Shown here: piece by piece, positions 10,259 through 18,980 of the stretch
How positions within the stretch are numbered: position 1 is the stretch's first letter
How the letters are laid out: every line of letters begins with the position of its first letter
Assembly (NCBI RefSeq): GCF_002086675.1
Contig: NZ_MVIF01000009.1
Coordinates: forward strand, 31,226-95,225
DNA: 64,000 nt
From: Mycobacterium persicum
GTDB lineage: Bacteria > Actinomycetota > Actinomycetes > Mycobacteriales > Mycobacteriaceae
Direction: 5' to 3'
Program-made: the position numbers and the translations under genes
The notes under the pieces: generated by a model
What the model saw: only the letters and a program-made list of their open reading frames with translations
Databases searched by the model: none
What the model was told of the DNA's origin: nothing

Positions 10259-11914
10259 ATGGTCAGTTTTCCGATGCTGCCGCCGGAGATCAATTCGTTG
10301 CTGATGTTCAACGGTGCCGGTTCAGCGCCGATGGTGCAGGCGGCGACAGCGTGGGGCGGGCTGGCCGATGAACTTGGGACAGCTGCGAATTCATTTGCGT
10401 CGGTGACCTCGCGTCTGGTCGGCCAGGCTTGGCAGGGCCCGGCGTCGGCGGCCATGGCGGCCACGGCCGCGCCGTACGCGGGGTGGCTGAGCGCGGCGTC
10501 GGCACAGGCTGCCGGCGCCGCGGCGCAGGCCCAGGCGGTGGCCGGCGCATTCGAAGCGGCGCGGGCGGCGACGGTGCATCCGTTACTGGTGGCAGCTAAC
10601 CGCAACGCCTTCGTGCAGCTGGTGCGGTCGAATTTCCTGGGGCTCTTCGCGCCGGCGATCGCCGCCGCCGAGGCCCAGTACGAGGAGATGTGGGCCGCCG
10701 ACGTCTCGGCGATGACGGGCTATCACGCCGGTGCGGCGGCGGCCGCCGCCGGGTTGAACCCCTTCGAGCAGTTGTTGGCGCTCTTGCCCAGCATCGGCAT
10801 CGGCAACAAGGGGGGCAACGGCAACATCGGCAACTGTTTTTTTTTTAATGATAAGGTGTGTAGCGTTATCTACTGAAGGTGTATCGTCGGCAGCGGCAAC
10901 GGCAGCTCCGCCATCACGAGCAGCGGAAACATCGGCGACGGAAACCAGGGCAACAACAACTTCGGCAGCGGGAACTTCGGCAACCAAAACATCGGCTTCG
11001 GCAACACCGGGGACTCGGGCACCAGCTCCAACCCCGGCGCGAACCTGGGCATGGGCAACTTCGGAAACGGAAACGTCGGCTTCGGAAACATCGGCAACGA
11101 GAACATCGGCGGCGGCAATACCGGCGTCGGAAACCTCGGCGCTGGCAACTCCGGGATCCGCAACTTCGGCTTCGGAAACACCGGCAACAACAACATCGGG
11201 ATCGGGCTCACCGGCAACAACCAGGTAGGCATCAACCTGCCCGGGCTGCTGAACTCCGGCAGCGGCAACATCGGGTTCGGCAACTCCGGTACCAACAACA
11301 TCGGCTTCTTCAACTCCGGCCACGGCAACGTGGGTATCTTCAACGCGAGCCCGACGCCGTCGACCAGCCTAGGCAACTTCGGCATCGGAAACGCAGGCGT
11401 CGGCAACGTCGGCCTCTTCAACTCCGACATCGGCAACTTCGGCCTCGGCAACAGCGGTCTGGTGAACACCGGCCTCTTCAACTCGGGTGAATTGAACACC
11501 GGCTTCGGGAACGGCGGGACCCTCAACACGGGGTCGTGGAATTCGGGCGACGGAAACACCGGCTCCGGCAACTCGGGCGAGACCAACACAGGTTTCTGGA
11601 ATTCGGGCGATGTGAACACCAGCATCGGGTCGACCACCGACACCGGCCTGGTCAACTCCGGTTTCAACAACACCGGCGATGGTGTCTCGGGATTCTCCAA
11701 CACTGCGACCGGCACTGCCGCCGGCGCCATCTCGGGCTTCTTCAACCAGGCCAGCGGAGGATCAGTATTCAACGGTGCTATCTCCGGCATCGGCAACATG
11801 GGTGTCCCGAGTACGGGCCCCGCAGTGAGCGGCTTCAACAGCGGCTTCTTCAACACCGGCACCGCTCTGTCGGGCTTGTTCAGCATCGAACAACTGTTGA
11901 AACAACTGACGTAG
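10259..11914 (+). pseudogene. PPE-MPTR gene interrupted by a 48-bp AT-rich in-frame insertion with a stop
   Basis: The start at ATG 10259 has GGAGGTCGAC upstream. Residues 1-180 are a complete PPE domain (PPE near residue 7, [35 protein letters not shown]). At 10835-10882 an AT-rich stretch with a run of ten Ts interrupts the NxGxGN repeats. It contains an in-frame TGA at 10874-10876, so translation ends after 205 residues. The same frame then resumes for 344 codons of MPTR repeats (GNIGxGNxG) to a natural end [14 protein letters not shown] at 11914. Position matches PPE64 (Rv3558). The shortened PPE domain might still be expressed; the repeat part is detached. Confidence 0.8.
10835..10882. 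other. 48-bp AT-rich insertion inside the PPE gene
   Basis: Between codons for GNIGN and IVGSGNG lie 16 codons of sequence unlike the repeats: TGT, a run of ten Ts in all, then AATGATAAGGTGTG and a TGA. It begins and ends with TGT, which may mark a short target duplication. GC is about a third, against more than 60% on both sides. Length is a multiple of three, so the frame is kept and only the stop breaks the gene. Origin unknown. Confidence 0.6.
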
Positions 11915-12398
11915 CCGGAAAGTTCGGCCAGGCATCCCGAATCGGCTATCGGCGATCAGGGTCATGGTGATTCGAGATGCCTTGTCCGTCTGGCAAGTAC
12001 GAGGTGACACGGACAGCCGGCGTCTCGGCGATGCCGGGCTATCAGGCTGTGTCCCGGTGGGGTGAGAGAGAAATCGCGTGCTGGTGCGGTTGGGTCGGTG
12101 CGCTGATGGCGCCAAGTGTGCGCTGGCGGCGCCGAGTGTGCCGTCAGGGCGGCCGATCGTGGGCGTTCCCCCGTCCTACATGCACAGTCAAACCCGTCAC
12201 TGCACACTCGATACGGCGGCATGGCCACCGATACGGTGAGCTGCGGTATCGGCGTGCCGAAATAGAGCCAAGGTGTGCCGAAAACAGAGCCAGGCATTCA
12301 AGGCTGCGCAAGAAGACATCGTTGACCAGCCGCATTCGTGGTCACTATGAATTCGAGTGAGACAGGCCAAGGCAATACCACTCCCGATCACCAACCGC
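11915..12398. other. Gene-poor stretch with a PPE scrap and degenerate repeats
   Basis: No supported gene. Around 12016-12046 the sequence GCGTCTCGGCGATGCCGGGC nearly repeats the PPE codons for [11 protein letters not shown] at 10699-10731, so it looks like a displaced PPE fragment. From 12099 to 12211 it holds a repeat patch described separately. The stretch ends at the convergent stop of ipdF. Confidence 0.6.
12099..12211 (+). repeat. Degenerate AGTGTGC repeat patch, copy A
   Basis: Short units built on GTGCGCTGATGGCGCC, AAGTGTGCGCTGGCGGC and GAGTGTGCCGTCAGGGC follow one another, ending in TGCACACTCGA. Bases 12130-12211 match 28473-28553 on the opposite strand with only about seven differences. 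The second copy is the right flank (3' exon) of the group II intron. The left part (GTGCGCTGATGGCGCC) matches the other intron flank joined to it, so this is an uninterrupted version of the intron target. Confidence 0.75.
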
Positions 12399-13187
12399 CT
12401 ACGGGTGCTGGTTCGATACCGAAATAACCTCGCCCGTAAGGTAACTCGAGTAATCACTGGCCAGAAACGCGATGGTGGCCGCGACTTCCCAGGGTTCGGC
12501 GGCACGGCCGAACGCCTCTCGGGCGGACAGCCGGTCCAACAGCTCGGCCGAGGTGGTCTTGTCCAGGAACTTGTGCCGGGCGATGCTGGGCGAGACGGCG
12601 TTGATCCGAACCCCGTACTCGGCGGCTTCTATTGCACTGCAACGGGTGAGCGCCATAACTCCCGCTTTGGCGGCGGCATAGTGTGCCTGCGAGTGCTGGG
12701 CTCGCCAGCCGAGAACGCTGGCGTTGTTGACGATCACTCCGCCGTGCGGGGCGTCGCGGAAGTACCGCAACGCGGCCCGGGTAGCCCGGAACACCGACGT
12801 CAGGGAGACGTCCAGGACGCGGTCCCACTCGTCGTCGGTCATGTCCGCGACCGGCGTCTGGCCACCGAGGCCGGCGTTGTTGACCAGCACGTCGAGCCGG
12901 CCCATGCGTGCGGTGGTCGAGTCGATGAGGGCGTCCACCTGCACACTGGACGCCACGTCGCACAGCACACTTTCGACTCGGCCGAGCCCCAGCGCGGCCA
13001 GTTCGGCGGCGGTCTCCCCCAACCGTCGCTCATGGTGGTCGGAGATCACCACGTCGGCCCCCTCGGCCAGCGCGCGACGCGCGGTGGCCGAGCCGATGCC
13101 GGTACCCGCGGCCGCGGTCACCACCACCACTTTGCCGTCCAAAAGTCCATGTCCGGGAATTTCTTTCGGCGCGACGGACAAATTCAT
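12399..13187 (-). CDS. ipdF: Short-chain dehydrogenase IpdF (Rv3559c type)
   Basis: 262 residues from ATG 13187 behind GGGAGG, the same length as Rv3559c. Classical SDR features: VTAAAAGTGIGSATA with the nucleotide-binding GxxxGxG near residues 25-31, VNNAG, the catalytic YAAAK (HYAAAKAGV) and an upstream Ser in NNASVLG. It is assigned to reduction/oxidation of the hydroxyl-HIP-CoA intermediates of the C/D rings. Its ATG overlaps the fadE30 stop (ATGA), so it is translated from the fadE30 message. Confidence 0.9.
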   Translation of the reverse strand: MNLSVAPKEIPGHGLLDGKVVVVTAAAGTGIGSATARRALAEGADVVISDHHERRLGETAAELAALGLGRVESVLCDVASSVQVDALIDSTTARMGRLDVLVNNAGLGGQTPVADMTDDEWDRVLDVSLTSVFRATRAALRYFRDAPHGGVIVNNASVLGWRAQHSQAHYAAAKAGVMALTRCSAIEAAEYGVRINAVSPSIARHKFLDKTTSAELLDRLSAREAFGRAAEPWEVAATIAFLASDYSSYLTGEVISVSNQHP

Positions 13188-14341
13188 CCCTTGACCTCCC
13201 GCGGCAGGCCGAGCACCCGCTCGGCAATGATGTTGCGCTGAATCTCGTTGGAACCGCCGTAGATGGTGTCGGCCCGGGTGAACAGATACAGCCGCTGCCA
13301 TTCGTCGAATTCACCGCCGGTCAACGCGAGACCCGGCTTGCCGATCACGTCCATCGCCAGCTCCCCGAGAGAACGATGCCAGTTGGCCCACAACAACTTT
13401 GACACGTTGTCCTGGCCGGGTTGCTCAGCGGCCGGCCCTTCCATGGTGGCCAGTGCATAGCTGCGCATCGCCCGCAGCCCGGTCCACGCCCGGGTCAGCC
13501 GCTCCCGGATGAACGGGTCGTCGGCAGCGCCGGTACGCCGCGCGAGGTCGACCAACCGCGAAAGCTCACGGGCATAGACGATTTGCTGGCCCAGCGTGGA
13601 CACGCCGCGCTCAAAGGTCAGCGTCGCCATCGCCACCCGCCATCCGTCACCCGGCCGGCCCACCACCATGCCGGCATCGGTACGCGCGTCGTCGAAGAAC
13701 ACCTCGTTGAATTCCGACGTTCCGGTGATCTGGACGATCGGCCGGATCTGCACCCCGGGCTGATCCAGCGGCACCAGCAAATATGACAGCCCGGCATGCC
13801 GTTTGGAGCCCTTCTCGGTGCGCGCCACCACGAAGCACCACTGCGACAGGTGCGCCAGTGACGTCCACACCTTCTGGCCGTTGATCACCCACTGGTCGCC
13901 GTCGCGCTCCGCAGTGGTCGACACGTTGGCCAGGTCACTGCCCGCGCCCGGCTCCGAATAGCCTTGGCACCACAGCTCGGTGACGTCGAGAATGGGCGGC
14001 AGGAAGCGCTGCTGCTGTTCGGGCGTCCCGAACGCAATCAGGGTCGGGCCCAGCAGCTCCTCGCCGAAGTGGTTGACCTTCACCGGAGCGTCGGCGCGGG
14101 CGTACTCCTCGTAGAACGCCACCCGGTGCGCGGTCGGCAGTCCCCGTCCACCGTGTTCGACCGGCCAGCCCAAGCAGGTGAGCCCGGCGGCCGCAAGATG
14201 CTGATTCCATGCCCGGCGTTCTTCGAACGCCTCGTGCTCGCGTCCCGGCCCGCCGAGCCCCTTCAGAGCTGCGAATTCGCCGACCAGATTGTCCGCGAGC
14301 CACTGGCGGACCTCGGCCCGGAACTCCTCGACGTCCTGCAT
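13184..14341 (-). CDS. fadE30: Acyl-CoA dehydrogenase FadE30 (IpdE1)
   Basis: 385 residues, full length for the family. MQDVEEFRAEVRQWLADNL starts the alpha domain; WCQGYSEPGAGSDLA and WVINGQKVWTS are FAD/substrate-loop motifs; NEIQRNIIAERVLGLPRE ends the protein. IpdE1 forms a heterotetramer with IpdE2 (fadE33) that dehydrogenates 5-OH-HIC-CoA in C/D-ring catabolism. The gene is divergent from fadD3 across a 14-bp KstR2 operator 18 bases from its start. Confidence 0.93.
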   Translation of the reverse strand: MQDVEEFRAEVRQWLADNLVGEFAALKGLGGPGREHEAFEERRAWNQHLAAAGLTCLGWPVEHGGRGLPTAHRVAFYEEYARADAPVKVNHFGEELLGPTLIAFGTPEQQQRFLPPILDVTELWCQGYSEPGAGSDLANVSTTAERDGDQWVINGQKVWTSLAHLSQWCFVVARTEKGSKRHAGLSYLLVPLDQPGVQIRPIVQITGTSEFNEVFFDDARTDAGMVVGRPGDGWRVAMATLTFERGVSTLGQQIVYARELSRLVDLARRTGAADDPFIRERLTRAWTGLRAMRSYALATMEGPAAEQPGQDNVSKLLWANWHRSLGELAMDVIGKPGLALTGGEFDEWQRLYLFTRADTIYGGSNEIQRNIIAERVLGLPREVKG

Positions 14342-14358
14342 GACCTGTAGGCTAACCT

Positions 14359-14372
14359 ACCAAGCACTTGCT
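14359..14372. promoter_or_regulatory. KstR2 operator between fadE30 and fadD3
   Basis: ACCAAGCACTTGCT matches AnCAAGnnCTTGnT in every fixed position. It lies in the 81-bp gap between the divergent fadE30 and fadD3 starts and should control both operons. Confidence 0.92.
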
Positions 14373-14422
14373 TTGTTAGGCCGCCGGTGAAGGGCGCCGC
14401 GTGCCGCTTAGAGGAGCATTCG

Positions 14423-15952
14423 ATGACCGACGATCCGCGTACCGTGCCCGCGGCTCTGGATCGTCTCGCGGCCATGTTCCCCGAACACGACGTCTTGATC
14501 ACCGACGACCGGAGCTTCACGGCCACCGCCCTGCGTGCCGAGGTGCACCGGGCCGCGGCGGCGCTGATCGCACTGGGCGTCGAGCCCGGCGATCGAGTGG
14601 CCATCTGGTCGCCGAACACCTGGCATTGGGTGGTGGCCTGCCTGGCGATCCAGCACGCCGGCGCGGCCATGGTGCCGCTGAACACCCGCTACACCGCCGA
14701 AGAGGCCGCCGACATCCTGGGCCGCACGCGGGCGCCGCTGCTGTTCGCGATGGGCCGGTTCCTCGGCGCCGACCGGGCCGCCGGCCTGAACTCGCAAGCC
14801 CTGCCCGCGCTTCGGCACATCGTGCGAATTCCGATCGAGGCCGACGATCCGGTCCACGGCACCTGGGACGAGTTCATCGCCCACGGCACCGACACCCACG
14901 CCGTCGAACTGCGCGCGGCCGCCGTCACGCCCGACGACGTCAGCGACATCCTGTTCACCTCGGGAACCACCGGCCGCAGCAAGGGCGTTCTGTGCGCGCA
15001 CCGGCAGTCGCTCGCGGCCTCGGCGTCGTGGGCGGCCAACGGCAAGATCACCGGCGACGACCGCTATCTGTGCATCAACCCGTTCTTCCACAACTTCGGC
15101 TACAAGGCCGGCATCCTGGCCTGCCTGCAGACCGGGGCGACGCTGATCCCACATCTGACGTTCGATCCGCTGCACACCCTGCAGGCGATCGAGCAGCACC
15201 GGATCACGGTGTTGCCCGGGCCGCCCACCATCTACCAGACCCTGCTGGACCATCCGGCGCGCCGCGACTACGACCTGAGCTCGCTGCGGTTCGCGGTGAC
15301 CGGCGCGGCCACCGTGCCGGTGGTGCTGGTGGAACGCATGCAGTCCGAACTCGATATCGACATCGTGCTGACCGCCTACGGTCTGACCGAGGCCAACGGC
15401 ATGGGGACGATGTGCCGCCCCGACGACGACGCGGTGACCGTCGCCACCACCTGCGGGCGCCCGTTCGCCGGCTTCGACCTGCGTATCGCAGACACCGGAG
15501 AAGTCCTGTTACGCGGACCCAACGTCATGCTGGGCTATCTCGATGACCCGACGGCGACGGCCGCGGCCATCGACTCCGACGGCTGGTTGCACACCGGCGA
15601 CATCGGTGCCGTCGACGAGGCCGGCAACCTGCGCATCACCGACCGGCTCAAGGACATGTACATCTGCGGCGGATTCAACGTCTACCCCGCCGAGGTCGAA
15701 CAGGTGCTGGCCCGGCTGCCCGGCGTGGCCGACGCCGCCGTGATCGGTGTTCCCGACCAGCGGCTGGGAGAAGTCGGCCGAGCCTTCGTGGTGCCCAGGT
15801 CCGGCGCGACGCTCAACGAGGCGACGGTAATCTCGTACACCCGTGAGCATTTGGCGAACTTCAAGGCGCCGCGGTCGGTGCGGTTCGTCGATGCCTTGCC
15901 CCGCAACGCCGGCGGCAAGGTGGTCAAATCACAACTGCGAGAGTTGGCCTGA
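14423..15952 (+). CDS. fadD3: Acyl-CoA synthetase FadD3 (HIP-CoA ligase)
   Basis: 509 residues from ATG 14423 with GAGGAG upstream; 12 in-frame codons further upstream lack a ribosome site. The AMP-binding signature ILFTSGTTGRSKG is near residues 176-188, followed by TAYGLTEANG, GWLHTGDIG and the C-terminal lysine NAGGKVVKSQL. FadD3 adds CoA to the methylhexahydroindanedione propionate (HIP) left after A/B-ring removal, starting C/D-ring breakdown. It begins a rightward operon fadD3-fadE31-fadE32-fadE33-aspB with touching or overlapping genes. Confidence 0.95.
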   Translation: MTDDPRTVPAALDRLAAMFPEHDVLITDDRSFTATALRAEVHRAAAALIALGVEPGDRVAIWSPNTWHWVVACLAIQHAGAAMVPLNTRYTAEEAADILGRTRAPLLFAMGRFLGADRAAGLNSQALPALRHIVRIPIEADDPVHGTWDEFIAHGTDTHAVELRAAAVTPDDVSDILFTSGTTGRSKGVLCAHRQSLAASASWAANGKITGDDRYLCINPFFHNFGYKAGILACLQTGATLIPHLTFDPLHTLQAIEQHRITVLPGPPTIYQTLLDHPARRDYDLSSLRFAVTGAATVPVVLVERMQSELDIDIVLTAYGLTEANGMGTMCRPDDDAVTVATTCGRPFAGFDLRIADTGEVLLRGPNVMLGYLDDPTATAAAIDSDGWLHTGDIGAVDEAGNLRITDRLKDMYICGGFNVYPAEVEQVLARLPGVADAAVIGVPDQRLGEVGRAFVVPRSGATLNEATVISYTREHLANFKAPRSVRFVDALPRNAGGKVVKSQLRELA

Positions 15953-17086
15953 ATGGACCTGGCATTCGATGAGGAAACCCTGGCTTTCCAGGCCGAGGTG
16001 CGCGAGTTTCTGGCGGCCAACAAGGACTCGATCCCGACGACGTCCTACGACAACGCCGAAGGCTTTGCCCAGCATCGGATTTGGGATCGGGTACTGTTCG
16101 ATGCCGGACTGTCGGTGATCACCTGGCCGGAGCAGTACGGCGGCCGCGACGCCCCGCTGCTGCACTGGGTGGTGTTCGAGGAGGAATACTTCCGCGCTGG
16201 CGCGCCGGGTAGGGCCAGCGCCAATGGCACCTCGATGCTGGCGCCCACCCTGTTCGCCCACGGAACCCAGCAGCAGCTGGATCGGATTCTGCCGAAAATG
16301 GCCAGCGGCGAGCAGATCTGGGCCCAGGCCTGGTCGGAGCCCGAATCCGGCAGCGACCTAGCTTCACTGCGGTCCACCGCCACCAAGACCGAGGGCGGCT
16401 GGCTGCTCAACGGGCAGAAGATCTGGAGCTCACGGGCGCCGTTCGCCGACATGGGCTTTGGGTTGTTCCGGTCCGATCCGTCGGCCGAGCGGCACCGCGG
16501 CCTCACCTACTTCATGTTCGACCTGAAGGCACCCGGCGTCACGGTGCGGCCCATCGTGCAATTGGGCGGCGACACCGGCTTCGGCGAGATCTTCCTCGAC
16601 GACGTCTTCGTTCCCGACGAGGATGTCATCGGCACCCCGAACGACGGCTGGCGTGCGGCCATGAGCACGTCGAGCAACGAACGCGGCATGTCGCTGCGTA
16701 GCCCCGCTCGCTTCCTGGCGGTGGCGGAGCGGCTGGTGCAACTGTGGAAAGCCAACGGCTCCCCACCGGAATTCGCCGACCGCGTCGCCGACGGGTGGAT
16801 CAAGGCGCAGGCCTACCGGCTGCAGACCTTCGGCACGGTCACCCGGCTCGCCGGCGGCGGCGAGCTGGGCGCCGAATCGTCGGTAACCAAGGTGTTCTGG
16901 TCGGAGCTCGACGTGGAATTGCATCAGACCGCGCTGGACATCCTGGCAGCGGACGCAGAGCTGGCCGGCCCGTGGACCGACGGGCTGTTGTTCGCCCTGG
17001 GCGGACCAATCTATGCGGGCACCAACGAAATCCAGCGCAACATCATTTCGGAACGGCTGCTGGGCCTGCCGCGAGAGAAGAAGTGA
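15953..17086 (+). CDS. fadE31: Acyl-CoA dehydrogenase FadE31
   Basis: 377 residues; ATG follows the fadD3 TGA with no gap. MDLAFDEETLAFQAEVREFL, WAQAWSEPESGSDLASLRST (a conserved substrate-loop motif) and NEIQRNIISERLLGLPREKK are typical of full-length ACADs. In actinobacterial steroid clusters such a subunit pairs with a shorter partner, here probably FadE32 encoded next. The exact C/D-ring step is not settled by the sequence. Confidence 0.92.
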   Translation: MDLAFDEETLAFQAEVREFLAANKDSIPTTSYDNAEGFAQHRIWDRVLFDAGLSVITWPEQYGGRDAPLLHWVVFEEEYFRAGAPGRASANGTSMLAPTLFAHGTQQQLDRILPKMASGEQIWAQAWSEPESGSDLASLRSTATKTEGGWLLNGQKIWSSRAPFADMGFGLFRSDPSAERHRGLTYFMFDLKAPGVTVRPIVQLGGDTGFGEIFLDDVFVPDEDVIGTPNDGWRAAMSTSSNERGMSLRSPARFLAVAERLVQLWKANGSPPEFADRVADGWIKAQAYRLQTFGTVTRLAGGGELGAESSVTKVFWSELDVELHQTALDILAADAELAGPWTDGLLFALGGPIYAGTNEIQRNIISERLLGLPREKK

Positions 17087-18033
17087 CCGTGGACTTTGCC
17101 CTTGATCAACAACAACGTGATTTCGCCGCCAGCATCGACGCGGCGCTGGGTGCTGCCGATCTGCCCGGCGCGGTTCGCGCCTGGTCGGCCGGCGATGCGG
17201 CGCCCGGCCGCAAGGTGTGGCAGCAATTGGCCAACCTTGGCGTCACCGCACTCAACATTCCGGAGAAGTTCGACGGTCTGGGGGCCGATCCGGTGGACCT
17301 GGTGGTCGCGCTGGAACGGCTTGGCCGCTGGTGTGTTCCCGGCCCGGTCGCCGAATCCATCGCCGTGGCACCGGTTTTGCTTGCCACTGACGATCAGGCC
17401 GAGCGCTGCGCCGGCCTGGCATCGGGTGAGCTGATCGCCACCGTCGCACTACCGCCGCAGGTGCCGCGGGCCGTCGACGCCGACACCGCGGGGCTGGTGT
17501 TACTGGCCGGTGAGGCCGGTGTCGCCGAAGGCACCCCGCGCCGGCGCCATGCGTCCGTCGACCCCAGCCGTCGCCTCTACGACGTGGCGGCGACCGGCGA
17601 AACCTGGCACGCAGACACCAACCGCGCCTACGAGTTCGGCGTATTGGCCACGGCGGCACAACTGGTGGGCGCCGCCGAAGCACTGCTGAGCGCGGCCGTC
17701 GACTATGCCAAGCAGCGGACGCAGTTCGGCCGGGTCATCGGCTCGTATCAGGCGATCAAGCACAAACTCGCCGACGTCCACATCGCGGTCGAGCTGGCCC
17801 GTCCGCTGGTTTACGGCGCGGCGCTGTCGTTGGCGCCGCGGGACGTCAGTGCGGCGAAAGCAGCGGCATCCGAGGCGGGTCTGCTGGCGGCTCGCTCGGC
17901 GTTACAGACTCACGGCGCCATCGGATTCACCCAGGAACACGACCTGTCGCTGTGGCTGCTGAAGGTGCAGGCGCTGCGTTCGGCCTGGGGTACACCGGAG
18001 GAGCATCGACGGCGAGTGCTGGAGGCGTTATGA
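17083..18033 (+). CDS. fadE32: Acyl-CoA dehydrogenase FadE32
   Basis: 316 residues from GTG 17083, overlapping the fadE31 stop as GTGA; GTG 17089 is an alternative. It is about 60 residues shorter than FadE31, as usual for the small subunit of alpha2beta2 steroid ACADs. RTQFGRVIGSYQAIKHKLAD and QTHGAIGFTQEHDLSLWLL are ACAD C-terminal domain motifs. Probably forms a heteromer with FadE31. Confidence 0.9.
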   Translation: MTVDFALDQQQRDFAASIDAALGAADLPGAVRAWSAGDAAPGRKVWQQLANLGVTALNIPEKFDGLGADPVDLVVALERLGRWCVPGPVAESIAVAPVLLATDDQAERCAGLASGELIATVALPPQVPRAVDADTAGLVLLAGEAGVAEGTPRRRHASVDPSRRLYDVAATGETWHADTNRAYEFGVLATAAQLVGAAEALLSAAVDYAKQRTQFGRVIGSYQAIKHKLADVHIAVELARPLVYGAALSLAPRDVSAAKAAASEAGLLAARSALQTHGAIGFTQEHDLSLWLLKVQALRSAWGTPEEHRRRVLEAL

Positions 18034-18980
18034 CTGACGAACGGCAGATGCTGCGCGAGACCGTCGCCGCCCTGGTGGCCAAGCACGCAAGTCCAGCCGC
18101 GGTGCGAGCGGCGATGGAGTCAGACCGCGGCTACGACGAGGCGCTGTGGCGGCTACTGTGCGAACAAGTCGGCGCCGCCGCTTTGGTCGTCCCGGAGGAA
18201 CTCGGCGGAGCCGGCGGCGAGTTAGCCGACGCCGCAACGGTTTTGCAAGAGCTGGGCCGGGCGCTGGTGCCGTCCCCGCTGCTGGGCACCACGCTGGCGG
18301 AACTGGCGCTGCTGGCCGCGCCCGAGCCGGACGCCGAGACGCTGACCCGGCTTGCCGAGGGTACCTCGATCGGCGCGCTGGTCCTCGACCCCGACTACGT
18401 CGTCAACGGTGACGTCGCCGACGTCGTCGTCGCCGCGAACGATGGCCAACTGAGCAGCTGGACTGGCTTCACCGCGCAGCCCGTCGCCACCATGGATCCC
18501 ACCCGTCGGCTGGCCCGCATGCAGCCGCAGGAAACCCGGCCGATCGGCGCCGACCCGGGACTGGCCGGCATAGCGGCAATTCTGCTGGCCGCCGAGCAGA
18601 TCGGTGCCGCGGAACGCTGCCTGGAGCTGACCGTCGAATACACCAAGAGCCGAGTGCAATTCGGCCGCCCGATCGGCAGCTTCCAGGCACTCAAGCATCG
18701 GATGGCCGATCTGTACGTGACGGTCGCCGCGGCGCGGTCCGTCGTCGCCGACGCCTGCAATGAACCCACACCCGCCAATGCGGCCACCGCACGACTGGCT
18801 GCCTGCGAAGCGCTCAGCGCCGTGGCCGCCGAGGGCATCCAGTTGCACGGTGGCATCGCGCTCACCTGGGAACATGACATGCACCTGTATTTCAAGCGGG
18901 CGCACGGCAGTACGCACCTGCTGGATTCACCACGAGACGTGCTGCGCCAGCTGGAGTCCGAGGTGCTTCCCGCACCATGA
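18030..18980 (+). CDS. fadE33: Acyl-CoA dehydrogenase FadE33 (IpdE2)
   Basis: 316 residues from ATG 18030, overlapping the fadE32 stop (ATGA). RVQFGRPIGSFQALKHRMAD and QLHGGIALTWEHDMHLYFKR mark the ACAD C-terminal domain. IpdE2 is the partner of IpdE1 (fadE30, encoded on the other strand at 13184) in the heterotetramer acting on a C/D-ring CoA ester. The pair is thus split over two divergent operons that share one KstR2 operator. Confidence 0.92.
   Translation: MTDERQMLRETVAALVAKHASPAAVRAAMESDRGYDEALWRLLCEQVGAAALVVPEELGGAGGELADAATVLQELGRALVPSPLLGTTLAELALLAAPEPDAETLTRLAEGTSIGALVLDPDYVVNGDVADVVVAANDGQLSSWTGFTAQPVATMDPTRRLARMQPQETRPIGADPGLAGIAAILLAAEQIGAAERCLELTVEYTKSRVQFGRPIGSFQALKHRMADLYVTVAAARSVVADACNEPTPANAATARLAACEALSAVAAEGIQLHGGIALTWEHDMHLYFKRAHGSTHLLDSPRDVLRQLESEVLPAP

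Noticed and set aside
10583..11886. Val/Asp- and Pro/Leu-rich repeat frames antisense to the MPTR region
   Set aside because: They are reverse reads of GGCAAC-type codons of the PPE repeats and would not be independent proteins.
10883..11914. Regular short repeats that might suggest CRISPR or satellite DNA
   Set aside because: Units are codon multiples coding for GNxGxGN and have no unique spacers of constant length.
16744..18033. fadE32 beginning at 16744
   Set aside because: The first 113 codons overlap fadE31 in another frame; GTG 17083 overlaps the fadE31 stop and gives the family length.
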